From Egerieimonas sp900552095 (GTDB lineage Bacteria; Bacillota; Clostridia; Lachnospirales; Lachnospiraceae), in the NCBI GenBank assembly GCA_902469965.1, contig CABREP010000002.1, positions 16,385-80,384 of the forward strand: DNA of 64,000 bases. The letters are read 5' to 3'. The translations under genes and the position numbers were made by a program. Below the pieces are notes generated by a model that worked only from the letters and a program-made list of their open reading frames with translations, had not been told where the DNA came from and did not search any database. Shown piece by piece: positions 35,030 to 43,846 of the stretch (position 1 is its first letter; every line of letters starts with the position of its first letter).

Positions 35030-35794
35030 ATGAAACGTTCCAAATTTTTTGCTGTTCTCGGCGCCGCCCTTTTTTCCATCGCCGGGCTCTCTTTCGTCTA
35101 CGCTTCCTCGGACAGTCTTCGCGCCTCCGCTGACAGCAGAGTAAATGGCAGAAATCTGCCTATCTACTGTGTGGAGACCGATCAAAAACAGGTGGCTCTG
35201 TCTTTTGACGCTGCCTGGGGAAACGAAGATACCGCCAGCATCCTGGACACACTGGCAAAACACGATGTAAAGGTGACTTTTTTTATGACCGGGGGCTGGG
35301 TGGAAAAATACCCGGAAGATGTGAAAAAGATTCAGGCTGCCGGACATGATCTGGGCAATCACAGTGAAACTCATCCAAATATGAGCCAGCTTTCACCCGA
35401 ACAGCAAAAAGAAGAGCTGATGCAGGTCCACCAGCGTGTCAGAGAACTGACCGGAGAAGATATGATACTTTTTCGTCCTCCTTACGGCGATTATAACGAT
35501 CAGGTCATCCAGACTGCCTATTCCTGCGGCTATTATCCGATCCAGTGGTCCATAGACAGTCTGGACTGGAAAAACTACGGTGTGGATGACCTGATCTCAC
35601 GGGTGGTGAATCACAAAGCTCTGGAAAACGGAGCCATCATCCTCTGCCACAACGGAGCCAAATATACCGCTCAGGCTCTGGATGACCTGATCACAGGTCT
35701 GAAAGAAAAAGGATATGAACTGGTCCCCATCTCCCAGCTCATCTGCCGGGACAATTTTCACATGGATCCCGCCGGAAAACAAATTCCGGACTGA
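35030..35794 (+). CDS. Polysaccharide deacetylase (PdaB/sporulation type)
   Basis: 254 residues with a signal peptide or anchor (about 7-27). NodB domain motifs: FDAAWGNEDT (catalytic Asp region), HSETHPNMS (metal-binding His pair) and RPPYGDYN. The AAWG variant is typical of the clostridial PdaA/PdaB group that removes acetyl groups from wall or cortex sugars. Length matches PdaB (about 254). Ribosome site CTGGAG. A sporulation role is an inference from the group. Confidence 0.88.
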   Translation: MKRSKFFAVLGAALFSIAGLSFVYASSDSLRASADSRVNGRNLPIYCVETDQKQVALSFDAAWGNEDTASILDTLAKHDVKVTFFMTGGWVEKYPEDVKKIQAAGHDLGNHSETHPNMSQLSPEQQKEELMQVHQRVRELTGEDMILFRPPYGDYNDQVIQTAYSCGYYPIQWSIDSLDWKNYGVDDLISRVVNHKALENGAIILCHNGAKYTAQALDDLITGLKEKGYELVPISQLICRDNFHMDPAGKQIPD

Positions 35795-35801
35795 TTAAAA
35801 A

Positions 35802-36281
35802 TCAATCAGGACACATCACCACAATCTTCTGGGGAGAAGTCTGCGGCGGTATACTGAATGTAGTCATCGTATAATACACCAGAAGCTCTGCATTTCCGGG
35901 ACTGCAGAAAAAGCGCTGACCATTGGCAGTAACCACATTTGTCATGGGACTTATATTTAAGCGCAGAGAATTATCTTCTGCCACCAGATTTTCATCAAAA
36001 TAATTCAGAGTCACATTCTGTTCCCTGCGCAGCGGGGTGATAATCTCCGCCTGGTACTGTGGCGGAAAGACCGCCGGGGCGGGAAGGCTGGTATCATAAA
36101 AACCGGCCACCCGCATTCCCCTTCTCAGCCGCACGCTGCCGATCACCTGCGTCTGCGGAGACAAGATCAGATTCACTTCCCCCTGCTCTGTCATAAGAGA
36201 GACCATCTGACTGCAACAGTCGCTTCCGCTTCTGATCTCCTGAATGATCCCCACTACTTTTTCAAAATTCTCATAAGCCAT
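35802..36281 (-). CDS. Hypothetical protein, beta-rich
   Basis: 159 residues without signal or membrane segments. Content is rich in beta strands and prolines (FYDTSLPAPAVFPPQYQAEI; YYTMTTFSIPPQTSPQKIV), with an N-terminal part like an OB-fold-type modulator (MVSLMTEQGEVNLILSPQTQ). No family recognised. It is convergent with the deacetylase gene (7-base gap) and shows normal codon use, so it is a real gene. Confidence 0.6.
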   Translation of the reverse strand: MAYENFEKVVGIIQEIRSGSDCCSQMVSLMTEQGEVNLILSPQTQVIGSVRLRRGMRVAGFYDTSLPAPAVFPPQYQAEIITPLRREQNVTLNYFDENLVAEDNSLRLNISPMTNVVTANGQRFFCSPGNAELLVYYTMTTFSIPPQTSPQKIVVMCPD

Positions 36282-36338
36282 AACTGCAAAATCCCTTTTT
36301 CTTTATCTTATGCAGAGCTGACTCTTTGTGCGGATGTT

Positions 36339-36437
36339 TTATTTATTCTCCCGCATGACTCTGCAGGGATTTCCCCAGGCCACAGAATCCGAAGGAATAT
36401 CTTTGGTCGCCACGCTTCCGGCGCCAATTATAGAAAA
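36339..36437 (-). pseudogene. Remnant of a hexapeptide-repeat acetyltransferase (C-terminus)
   Basis: Minus-strand reading from 36437 gives IIGAGSVATKDIPSDSVAWG, then NPCRVMRENK and a stop. This is the typical C-terminal end of maltose/galactoside O-acetyltransferase-like proteins. A stop codon precedes it immediately and there is no start or ribosome site, so only about 31 codons survive, downstream of the small membrane exporter's terminator. Confidence 0.75.
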
Positions 36438-36447
36438 TCATTCTAAA

Positions 36448-36485
36448 ACACCGCAGTCCGAACTTTACTGACGGATCTGCGGTGT
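36448..36485 (-). terminator. Terminator after small multidrug export protein gene
   Basis: ACACCGCAG pairs with CTGCGGTGT with a bulge below it, then TTTTAGAATGATTTTC on the minus strand. Confidence 0.75.
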
Positions 36486-36493
36486 CTTTTCCT

Positions 36494-36994
36494 CTAACTC
36501 ACAATATTTCCCACTACCACATAAGATACAAAATACATAATGGCGGTAGCCAGTGCCACGCCGCACAGGATAGCCAGGGAAGCTTTCTTAATGTCAATCT
36601 CCAGAAGAGAAGCGATCAGTGCTCCTGTCCATGCGCCTGTTCCCGGCAGAGGGATGCCCACAAAGAGCAAAAGTCCCCAGAACTCATACTTTTTGATCTT
36701 ATCGCTCTTTCCCATCGCCCTTTTTTCCAGTTTCTCAATCAACGGACGGAAAATCTTTGTCTTCTTCATCCACTTGAAAATCTGCCGGATAAAAAGCAGG
36801 ATAAAGGGAATCGGCAGAACATTGCCAATCACACAGATCGGGATTGCAACCGCTTCGGGAATCTTTAAAAGAGAAGCGGCCAGAAGTCCTCCTCTCACTT
36901 CCAGAATAGGCATAAGGGAAATAATAAAAATAACCGTCTTTGCCGAAATATACGGACTTAAGTTCTGGGTAAACCATTGTACCAGTGAATTCAT
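36494..36994 (-). CDS. Small multidrug export protein family (COG2426) membrane protein
   Basis: 166 residues with about four transmembrane helices. The family pattern is visible: SLMPILEVRGGLLAA near the N-terminus and LLLFVGIPLPGTGAWTGAL near residue 110. The annotated export role is weakly supported in the literature. It starts three bases before the end of hisC, which lies upstream in the same direction, so the two may share a transcript. Function is uncertain. Confidence 0.85.
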   Translation of the reverse strand: MNSLVQWFTQNLSPYISAKTVIFIISLMPILEVRGGLLAASLLKIPEAVAIPICVIGNVLPIPFILLFIRQIFKWMKKTKIFRPLIEKLEKRAMGKSDKIKKYEFWGLLLFVGIPLPGTGAWTGALIASLLEIDIKKASLAILCGVALATAIMYFVSYVVVGNIVS

Positions 36995-36997
36995 TCG

Positions 36998-38065
36998 CTA
37001 TACTCTCCTATTTTGTAAATAAATTTTCAGAAAATCAATAAAAAGCTCCATTTCTCTCTGCGTACCTACCGTGATCCGCAGATAATTGCTGATACGCGGC
37101 CTGTCAAAATATCTCACGTAAATATGCGCCTCCCGAAGAGCCAAAAACAGCTCCCGGGCCGGACATTCCGCATGAGAGGCAAAAATAAAATTTCCTCTGG
37201 AATCTCCAAAAGAAAAGCCCAGACTGCGAAGCTGTTCCTTCGTCCACTCCCGCGTTTTCACGATTTTCTCCACTGTCTCTGAAAAGTATTCCTCATCTTC
37301 AACAGCCGCTTTTCCTGCTGCCATTGCCGCCGCACTCATCGTATAGGAATTAAAAGAATACTTCGTCTCATTCAGATAGCGGATCAGTTTTCTGCTCCCC
37401 AGGGCAAACCCGATCCGCATTCCCGCCAGAGACCGGGATTTGGAGAAGGTCTGTACCACCAGAAGATTCTCATACTCCGGAATCAGGCTTTTCGCAGACT
37501 CCGTCCCGAAATCGACATAGGCCTCATCCACAATGACCACTGAATCCCGATTGTATTCCAGAATTTCCCGGATCTGAGAAAGGGAAACTGCCAGCCCTGT
37601 CGGCGCATTGGGATTCGGGAAAATCACGCCTCCATTTTCCCGGCAGTAATCCCGGGGATCCAGAGTGAAATCCTCTTTCAGAGCCGGAGACTCCCAGGAA
37701 ATCCCGAAAAGCTGCGCCCACACCTCATAAAAAGAATAGGTAATATCGGGAAAAAGTACCGGTCTCTCCGAATGAAAAAAGGTGAGAAAGGCCATAGCCA
37801 GTACATCATCTGAGCCCACCCCCACAAACACCTGATTTTCCGGAAATCCACAGTATCTTCCGATCGCTTTCGTAAGTTCCGCTGCGGTGGGATCCGGATA
37901 ACGGCGCAGACGGTCTGTGTCAAGCCTTTGCAGTGCCTCTTCCACCTTCGGGGAGGGCGGGTATGGATTTTCATTCGTATTCAGCTTTATCATCTTAGGA
38001 TCTTCCGGCTGTTCCCCCGGAACATACGGGATGACCCGACGCACATTCTTCTCCCAGGACTGCAT
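36998..38065 (-). CDS. hisC: Histidinol-phosphate aminotransferase family protein
   Basis: 355 residues of PLP fold type I. The typical start MIKLNTNENPYPPSP, the PNAPTG motif, VVDEAYVDFG, and the PLP-lysine motif TFSKSRSLAGMRIG are all present. It would transfer an amino group in histidine synthesis. No other his gene is next to it, so a role on another amino acid (the family also includes Cob and aromatic enzymes) is possible. Length is normal. Confidence 0.9.
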   Translation of the reverse strand: MQSWEKNVRRVIPYVPGEQPEDPKMIKLNTNENPYPPSPKVEEALQRLDTDRLRRYPDPTAAELTKAIGRYCGFPENQVFVGVGSDDVLAMAFLTFFHSERPVLFPDITYSFYEVWAQLFGISWESPALKEDFTLDPRDYCRENGGVIFPNPNAPTGLAVSLSQIREILEYNRDSVVIVDEAYVDFGTESAKSLIPEYENLLVVQTFSKSRSLAGMRIGFALGSRKLIRYLNETKYSFNSYTMSAAAMAAGKAAVEDEEYFSETVEKIVKTREWTKEQLRSLGFSFGDSRGNFIFASHAECPARELFLALREAHIYVRYFDRPRISNYLRITVGTQREMELFIDFLKIYLQNRRV

Positions 38066-38147
38066 CTCTTTTCCTCCATCCTTTCCGATCTTCTAAAAAC
38101 AGTACATTTTCTAATCAGTATATCGGCTTTTTTCAAAAAAATCAACG

Positions 38148-39872
38148 CTATACCCGGCAAAGATGGGCATAAATGCCTCCTTTTTCCAAAAGTTCGCCGT
38201 GAGTTCCCTCCTCTGCGATTCCCTCCTCCGTAAGAACCAGGATTCTCTGCGCATTCTGGATCGTAGAAAGCCGGTGGGCGATGACGAAGGTAGTTCTGTT
38301 CTTTGCCAGCTGCTCCAGGGATTCCTGTACAACCCGCTCGCTCTCATTATCAAGCGCAGAGGTAGCCTCGTCAAAGATCAGTACCGGCGGATTCTTTAAG
38401 AAGACCCGGGCAATGGAAATCCTCTGTTTCTGTCCTCCGGACAGCTTCGCCCCCCTCTGACCGATATCCGTATCATAGCCGTTCGGCATTTCTTCGATAA
38501 ATCCGTGTGCATTGGCCGCTTTCGCCGCTGCGATCACTTCCGCATCTGTGGCGTCCGGTCTTCCATAGCGGATATTTTCCAGGATTGTTCCCGCAAACAG
38601 ATAGACATCCTGCTGTACAATTCCTATCTGACGGCGCAGATCCTCCAGTTTCAGGTCCCGCACATCAATGCCGTCTAGCTTTACCGCCCCGGAAGACGCC
38701 TCATAAAATCTCGGAATCAAACTGCAAAGTGTAGTCTTACCGGCTCCTGAGGGGCCGACCAGAGCCACATATTCTCCCGCATTTACCTGCAGGTTTACAT
38801 CGGAGAGTACTTCTTCTTTGCTGTCCTGATAGCAGAAGCTTACATGATCGAAAGTGATATCCCCCTTCGCCTTATCCATGCTCCTGGCCTCCGGTTTATC
38901 TGCAATATCCGGAGCAATAGCCAGGATCTCCCGAAAACGCACGTAACCGCTGTAACCATTCTGGAACTGTTCGGTAAAGTTTACCAACTTTTTCACCGGT
39001 TCGGTAAAGTTATTTATATATAGAAGAAACGTAACCAGATCAGCCACCTGCAGCTCCTGATCTGTCAGCAGGAAGGCGCCTACAATCAGCGCACCCACTG
39101 TGATCATGGTGGAAAATGCATTCATTCCCGTATGGTATCCGGCCATATAAAGATAATTCCTTCGCTTTGCCGCCAGGAAACGGTTATTTCCCTCCTGAAA
39201 TTTCTCCATCTCCCGCTTCTCATTTCCAAAGGACTTCACCACACGAATACCGGACAGACTGTCTTCAATCTGGCTGTTCACATCCGCAATCCTGGCCCGG
39301 CTGGCTTTAAAAGCGCTCTTCATTCTTCGGTTGAAATACACGGCATAGATCAGCATGATCACAACAATGGCAATATCCACAAGCGCCAGCTTCACGTTAA
39401 TGGTAAGGAGAATGATAAATGCCCCCACCAGTTTGATCGTGGAAATCACAAGATCCTCCGGCCCGTGGTGCAGAAGTTCTGTAATATCAAAAAGATCGCT
39501 GGTCACCCTGGAAAGCAGATGGCCTACTTTCTGATTATCATAAAAAGTAAAGGATAACTTCTGGTAATGTCCGAAAATCTCATCCCGCATATCTCTCTCA
39601 ATTCTGGCTCCCATCATATGACCAAAATAAGTAATATAGTAATTACTCACTGCTTCTACCGCCACCATCACCAGCATAACCAGAGCCAGAGTCAGTATCA
39701 GCCTGGTGGCTTCCCCGCCCGGCAGATAAATCACCGTATTGGTAATATACCGCACCAGGAGAGGCAGAACCAAAGTCACCGCCGCTCCCAGCATTGCAAA
39801 AAACAGATCGCAGAAAAAGACTCTTTTATAAGGTTTATAATACCCGGCAAGCTGTTTTAATGTTTTTCTCAT
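38148..39872 (-). CDS. ABC exporter, fused permease-ATPase (MsbA/multidrug type)
   Basis: 574 residues. Six transmembrane helices (about 15-300), then a nucleotide-binding domain with Walker A GPSGAGKTT, the signature LSGGQKQR and Walker B VLIFDEATSALDNE, followed by the H-loop AHRLST. It works as a homodimer or with a partner and exports lipids, drugs or peptides. There is no partner half-transporter nearby, so a homodimer is likely. The start is the ATG at 39872, with GGAGG about 12 bases upstream. Confidence 0.9.
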   Translation of the reverse strand: MRKTLKQLAGYYKPYKRVFFCDLFFAMLGAAVTLVLPLLVRYITNTVIYLPGGEATRLILTLALVMLVMVAVEAVSNYYITYFGHMMGARIERDMRDEIFGHYQKLSFTFYDNQKVGHLLSRVTSDLFDITELLHHGPEDLVISTIKLVGAFIILLTINVKLALVDIAIVVIMLIYAVYFNRRMKSAFKASRARIADVNSQIEDSLSGIRVVKSFGNEKREMEKFQEGNNRFLAAKRRNYLYMAGYHTGMNAFSTMITVGALIVGAFLLTDQELQVADLVTFLLYINNFTEPVKKLVNFTEQFQNGYSGYVRFREILAIAPDIADKPEARSMDKAKGDITFDHVSFCYQDSKEEVLSDVNLQVNAGEYVALVGPSGAGKTTLCSLIPRFYEASSGAVKLDGIDVRDLKLEDLRRQIGIVQQDVYLFAGTILENIRYGRPDATDAEVIAAAKAANAHGFIEEMPNGYDTDIGQRGAKLSGGQKQRISIARVFLKNPPVLIFDEATSALDNESERVVQESLEQLAKNRTTFVIAHRLSTIQNAQRILVLTEEGIAEEGTHGELLEKGGIYAHLCRV

Positions 39873-39960
39873 AATTTTTTCTTTCCTCCCTTGCAAGGGT
39901 TATTATACGCAGTTTTGATCCGAATGGCAAGCTTCTCCTCCCGGAAGAAAAAAAGAGCCC

Positions 39961-40008
39961 AAAAAAGAGCCGCTGCTCCGACAGATTTTTCTGCCTTTAC
40001 AGCGGCCC
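39961..40008 (-). terminator. Terminator after PPi-PFK gene
   Basis: Minus strand GCCGCTG pairs with CAGCGGC, followed by TCTTTTTTGGGC; 30-80 bases after the stop. Confidence 0.75.
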
Positions 40009-40039
40009 CTTATCAGATTTCAAAAGGGATTCTTATAAA

Positions 40040-41707
40040 TCAGATTTCCTCGCCTTTTTCCAGTGCAAGGGTTCTGGTTGTAATATCACAAACAGAAGCC
40101 GGTCCGTAATACTGGATCGCACCCGGGAATAAGAAAGCAGTCTCAACCGCCCACTCATCTCTGTGTGCCTCGAAGTATTTAAACGGAGCTCCGTCAAGCT
40201 CGGTCAGCGCTTTTTTGATAACCGGCTTATCCTTACCGTTTCTTCTCTCGATATTCATCATCTTGGTGATCGGCATACCGCCTGCAACCCACTCCTCTGC
40301 CGGTTTGGACAGATTGGAAACCTTGGAAAGGTATCCGTTGAATCCGTACTGGATCAGCATGAATGCGTTGTATCCCAGAGAGTAGCAGTAATCTGCGTCA
40401 AAGTTGGACGGGAACGCACATCTTCCTTCGTATCCAAAGAAGTGATGCTGTACGGCAAATTTGCCTTTGTAGGTTCCTGCCGCTTTTCTCTCAGCCAGCT
40501 TGTCTGCCACCAGAGCGGAGAACAGTTTCTCAGACTCGATCAGAGATACCTGAACATTTCCGTGGGGATCTCTCTCCAGGAACAGCTGCTGCTGAATTCC
40601 CTGGGGCAGGATCTCAAATACAGCCATGGACTCTTTGGTAAGTCCGGCTTTGATAAATTCATATTTTGCTTCCCAAGACGGAAGTGCGTTGAACTCTTCT
40701 GTCTTGTTTCCTGCAAGAAGCTCATTGATCTCAGCGATCAGAGTAGAGAACTCGGGAACGAATTCTACGATTCCTTCCGGAATGATAGCCACACCGAAGT
40801 TATTTCCATTTGCTGCTCTCTTCTCTACGGAATCTGCAATGTAATCAGCGATCTGGGACAAAGACATCTTCTTCGCTGCCACTTCCTCACCGATCAGACA
40901 GATGTTCGGCTGAGTCTCAAGGGCACACTCCAGAGCCACATGAGAAGCGGAACGTCCCATAACTTTGATAAAGTGCCAGTATTTCTTTGCAGAATTAGCA
41001 TCTCTCTCAATGTTTCCGATCAGTTCACTGTAGGTCTTGGTTGCAGTATCAAAACCAAAAGAACACTCAATATCTTCATTTTTCAGATCGCCATCAATGG
41101 TCTTCGGGCATCCGATCACCTGAACACCGGTGTTGTTTGCTGCCATATACTCGGCAAGGGTGCAGGCGTTTGTGTTGGAATCGTCACCGCCGATGATAAC
41201 AATGGCAGTGATCCCGTGCTTCTTGCATACCTCTGCTGCAACTGCAAACTGCTCCTGAGTCTCCAGTTTGGTTCTTCCGGATCCGATGATATCAAATCCG
41301 CCGGTATTTCTGAACTTGTCAATGTACTCATCAGTCATCTCGATGAAATCATCTTCCAGAAGTCCGCTGGGGCCGCCCTTGAAGCCCAGAAGAACATTTT
41401 CCTTATCGGTTGCTTTCAGCGCATCGTACAGACCGCTTACTACGTTGTGTCCTCCGGGTGCCTGTCCACCGGAAAGGATAACGCCTACCACCTGCTTCTT
41501 TGCTGCAGATGTGTTCTGGCCTTTCTCAAAAGTGATCTCCGGCTTTCCATAAGTATTCGGGAAGAGCTCTGCGATCTTCTCCTGATCTGCAACGCTCTGT
41601 GTAGCTGCTCCTTCTTTTACGCTGATTTCAGCAATGCCGTTTCTAAGCATTCCGGGCAGCTTGGGTGCATACTCATATCTTGCTTCCTGAAGGGGTGAAA
41701 TCTTCAT
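40040..41707 (-). CDS. pfp: Diphosphate--fructose-6-phosphate 1-phosphotransferase
   Basis: 555 residues, the long PPi-PFK type. The nucleotide loop is VGVILSGGQAPGGHNVVSG, the phosphate-donor site is IIGGDDSNTNA with the GGDD that selects pyrophosphate, and PKTIDGDLKN is the substrate block. It phosphorylates fructose-6-phosphate with pyrophosphate, reversibly, saving ATP. The second ATG (41707) is used because GGAGA abuts the first. It is a single-gene unit; class II aldolase is elsewhere in the window. Confidence 0.95.
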   Translation of the reverse strand: MKISPLQEARYEYAPKLPGMLRNGIAEISVKEGAATQSVADQEKIAELFPNTYGKPEITFEKGQNTSAAKKQVVGVILSGGQAPGGHNVVSGLYDALKATDKENVLLGFKGGPSGLLEDDFIEMTDEYIDKFRNTGGFDIIGSGRTKLETQEQFAVAAEVCKKHGITAIVIIGGDDSNTNACTLAEYMAANNTGVQVIGCPKTIDGDLKNEDIECSFGFDTATKTYSELIGNIERDANSAKKYWHFIKVMGRSASHVALECALETQPNICLIGEEVAAKKMSLSQIADYIADSVEKRAANGNNFGVAIIPEGIVEFVPEFSTLIAEINELLAGNKTEEFNALPSWEAKYEFIKAGLTKESMAVFEILPQGIQQQLFLERDPHGNVQVSLIESEKLFSALVADKLAERKAAGTYKGKFAVQHHFFGYEGRCAFPSNFDADYCYSLGYNAFMLIQYGFNGYLSKVSNLSKPAEEWVAGGMPITKMMNIERRNGKDKPVIKKALTELDGAPFKYFEAHRDEWAVETAFLFPGAIQYYGPASVCDITTRTLALEKGEEI

Positions 41708-41839
41708 AATCATTCTCCTTTATCTTAATTTTTATTTTTTAACCCGCTGATACATTCTGTATTTTATCACAAATAGTCAGATTCTTCAAATACTTTATCG
41801 AATTCCTGCTCTGCAGGAAAGAACTGACTCAGAATCCCA

Positions 41840-42025
41840 TTATGCCTTTTTCTTTATCTCCCTGGTATTTTTCTCTACCAGCTTTCTCGGCACCATGATC
41901 TGATGGCCGCAGCCCATGCATTTCAGCCGGAAGTCCGCGCCGACCCGAAGTACCTCCCACTGACTGCTTCCGCAGGGATGCTGCTTTTTCAACCGAAGTA
42001 CATCCCCCACTTCATATTTATCCAT
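41840..42025 (-). CDS. DUF951 family protein
   Basis: 61 residues. The sequence GDVLRLKKQHPCGSSQWEVL and then LKCMGCGHQIMVPR is the DUF951 signature, with cysteines that probably bind zinc. The family is common in Firmicutes and is often described as a small DNA- or RNA-linked protein. It starts three bases after the sirtuin stop, so translation is coupled. Function unknown. Confidence 0.93.
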   Translation of the reverse strand: MDKYEVGDVLRLKKQHPCGSSQWEVLRVGADFRLKCMGCGHQIMVPRKLVEKNTREIKKKA

Positions 42026-42028
42026 ATC

Positions 42029-42751
42029 CTACCTCACCTGAATCCGACCCAGCACCTGACCGATGGGCTGCTGGATCAGAAGATCCGCCCGCCGATCCAA
42101 AGATGTGGCTCCCTTGTTAATTAATACAATTTTTTCTCCCCGAAAGTAATCGAGAAGCCCCGCTGCCGGATATACCGCCAGAGAAGTACCGCCCACAATC
42201 AGAAGATCTGCCCGGGCAATCGCTTCGATCGCTCCCCGCATGGTGCCGGAATCCAATCCTTCCTCATAAAGTACCACATCCGGTTTTATCGTTCCGCCGC
42301 AGCTGCACAGAGGAATCCCTTCGGTCTTCTGCAGCTCCTCTCCCGTATAAAATCTGCGGCACTTCATGCAGTAGTTCCGATGAATACTTCCGTGGAGTTC
42401 ATAGACCTTCCGGCTTCCCGCCTTCTGATGAAGCCCGTCGATATTCTGAGTCACCACCGCCTGCAGCTTTCCCGCCCGCTCAAATTCGGCCAGCTTCCGG
42501 TGCGCTTCGTTTGGCTGCGCATCCAGAACCAGCATTTTCTTCCGATAAAAACGATAAAATTCCTCCGGCCGCTGCATAAAAAAAGTGTGACTTAAGATCG
42601 TCTCCGGCGGCCAGTCATATTCCTGATTATAGATACCGTCCACACTCCGGAAATCCGGAATCCCGCTCTCTGTGGAGACACCTGCTCCTCCGAAGAATAC
42701 GATGCTTCCATACCGGTCGATCCATTCCTGTAAAAGTTTTTCTTCCTCCAT
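42029..42751 (-). CDS. NAD-dependent protein deacylase (sirtuin)
   Basis: 240 residues. Rossmann motif GAGVSTESGIPDFR, catalytic region QNIDGLHQKAG, and a zinc site with CMKC and CSC. It removes acyl groups from lysines using NAD. Typical size. It is directly followed by the DUF951 gene and lies 11 bases downstream of the sortase gene. In clostridia its targets are mostly metabolic enzymes, which is not shown here. Confidence 0.94.
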   Translation of the reverse strand: MEEEKLLQEWIDRYGSIVFFGGAGVSTESGIPDFRSVDGIYNQEYDWPPETILSHTFFMQRPEEFYRFYRKKMLVLDAQPNEAHRKLAEFERAGKLQAVVTQNIDGLHQKAGSRKVYELHGSIHRNYCMKCRRFYTGEELQKTEGIPLCSCGGTIKPDVVLYEEGLDSGTMRGAIEAIARADLLIVGGTSLAVYPAAGLLDYFRGEKIVLINKGATSLDRRADLLIQQPIGQVLGRIQVR

Positions 42752-42762
42752 CTTCTCTCCTC

Positions 42763-43575
42763 CTACAGCGTCTCCACCCGTTTTCCAAGAACCACGTACC
42801 GGTGATCGTCATCGGCCGTACAGGTAGAAAGCGTTACTACATAATCGTCCTCACTGTAAGTCATCCCCTCATTGGGCATAGCCGAATAAGAAGCCTGCCG
42901 CTCCGTCCATTCCCGGAACTCTTCTCCGCCCTCCCGGTAAAGGGTATAGGTATCGCTCTGCACACTGGTGACATAGGCGGAAAACACCTCGTACTTATAA
43001 GTATGCTCCGGCGTACAGATCCAGAAATACCGGCTCTTTTTATACGCTTCCTTTTCCGTCATAAACTTCAGGCTCCCGAACATGGACTTGTTCTTCATAT
43101 TATGCCCGTAAAGGATCGTATTGTGATCAGAAAAGTCTCCTGCATTTGCCGCATCGGCGAAGATAGACCCGGCAAAATTATAATTTTTTTCCACCGTATT
43201 GTGCAGATAATATTCATTGTCCGCTCCCTGTACGATCGGATAGCTGATATCCAGCATCTCCATATCGATCCAGCCGATCACGTCCGGGTTGATCGCCTGC
43301 AGCGCCGCAAAATCAACCTGAGGAGGCTGATATGCTGTACCGGCAGTTTCCTGGCTGTCCAGGCCGTCCTGTCCGTCTTTTTCCGCCGGTTTTACAGTCT
43401 CTGATACTGCATATTTCTGCAGCCCCTGGTATTCGTCCGTCCCCTCCTTATATTCCATATATATGGTAATCAGCTTGTAAGCCGAAAAGCAGAAGATTCC
43501 CAGAAAAAGCAGAAAAAAGAAAGTCCAGATCACCTTTCCCGCCCGGCTGCCCTTCTTCTTTTTATTCTTTGCCAT
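42763..43575 (-). CDS. srtB: Class B sortase
   Basis: 270 residues. An N-terminal transmembrane anchor (about 18-38) and a sortase domain with the His in ILYGHNMKN, the active cysteine in TLSTC (Cys252) and Arg in DDHRYVVLGKR. The block SYPIVQGADNEYYLH and NFAGSIFAD fit the clostridial class B group. It attaches surface proteins to the cell wall or assembles pili. I start at MAKNKKKKG with GGGG upstream; the longer frame lies in the promoter region. No LPXTG-like substrate gene is nearby. Confidence 0.92.
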   Translation of the reverse strand: MAKNKKKKGSRAGKVIWTFFFLLFLGIFCFSAYKLITIYMEYKEGTDEYQGLQKYAVSETVKPAEKDGQDGLDSQETAGTAYQPPQVDFAALQAINPDVIGWIDMEMLDISYPIVQGADNEYYLHNTVEKNYNFAGSIFADAANAGDFSDHNTILYGHNMKNKSMFGSLKFMTEKEAYKKSRYFWICTPEHTYKYEVFSAYVTSVQSDTYTLYREGGEEFREWTERQASYSAMPNEGMTYSEDDYVVTLSTCTADDDHRYVVLGKRVETL

Positions 43576-43690
43576 TTTATTCCCCTTTTCTTTTCCTTTT
43601 TCCTCATTATATCCTACTTTTCCGGGTGAGACAAGAAACAACTTCCCCTTCCGGAATCGTTTTCTGTCACTTTTTCCCGTCCGGTATGGC

Positions 43691-43719
43691 TTGACAAATG
43701 AAAAACTCAGGCATATAAT
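43691..43719 (+). promoter_or_regulatory. Promoter of initiator tRNA
   Basis: TTGACA (43691-43696), 17 bases, TATAAT (43714-43719): a full consensus promoter placed 14 bases before the tRNA. Confidence 0.85.
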
Positions 43720-43733
43720 AAGAACATAAGCGA

Positions 43734-43807
43734 CGCGGGGTGGAGCAGTCTGGAAGCTCGTCGGGCTCATAACCCGAAGGTCACAGGTTCAAATCCTGTC
43801 CCCGCTA
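43734..43807 (+). tRNA. Initiator tRNA-fMet (CAT)
   Basis: 74 nt with a full cloverleaf and anticodon CAT. Position 1 (C) cannot pair with position 72 (T), and the anticodon stem has three G-C pairs (GGG/CCC). Both are hallmarks of the initiator. CCA is not encoded. Confidence 0.92.
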
Positions 43808-43809
43808 TT

Positions 43810-43841
43810 AAAAAAGCCAGGACTTCGTCCCTGGCTTTTTT
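43810..43841. terminator. Terminator shared by tRNA-fMet and asnB
   Basis: AAAAAGCCAGG with its complement and a TTCG-containing loop, with A and T runs on both sides. Confidence 0.85.
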
Positions 43842-43846
43842 CTTTT

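Noticed and set aside
40163..41698. A 511-codon open frame on the plus strand opposite pfp.
   Set aside because: It is the shadow of a highly biased gene; no ribosome site and no recognisable domains, while the minus strand encodes a complete PPi-PFK.
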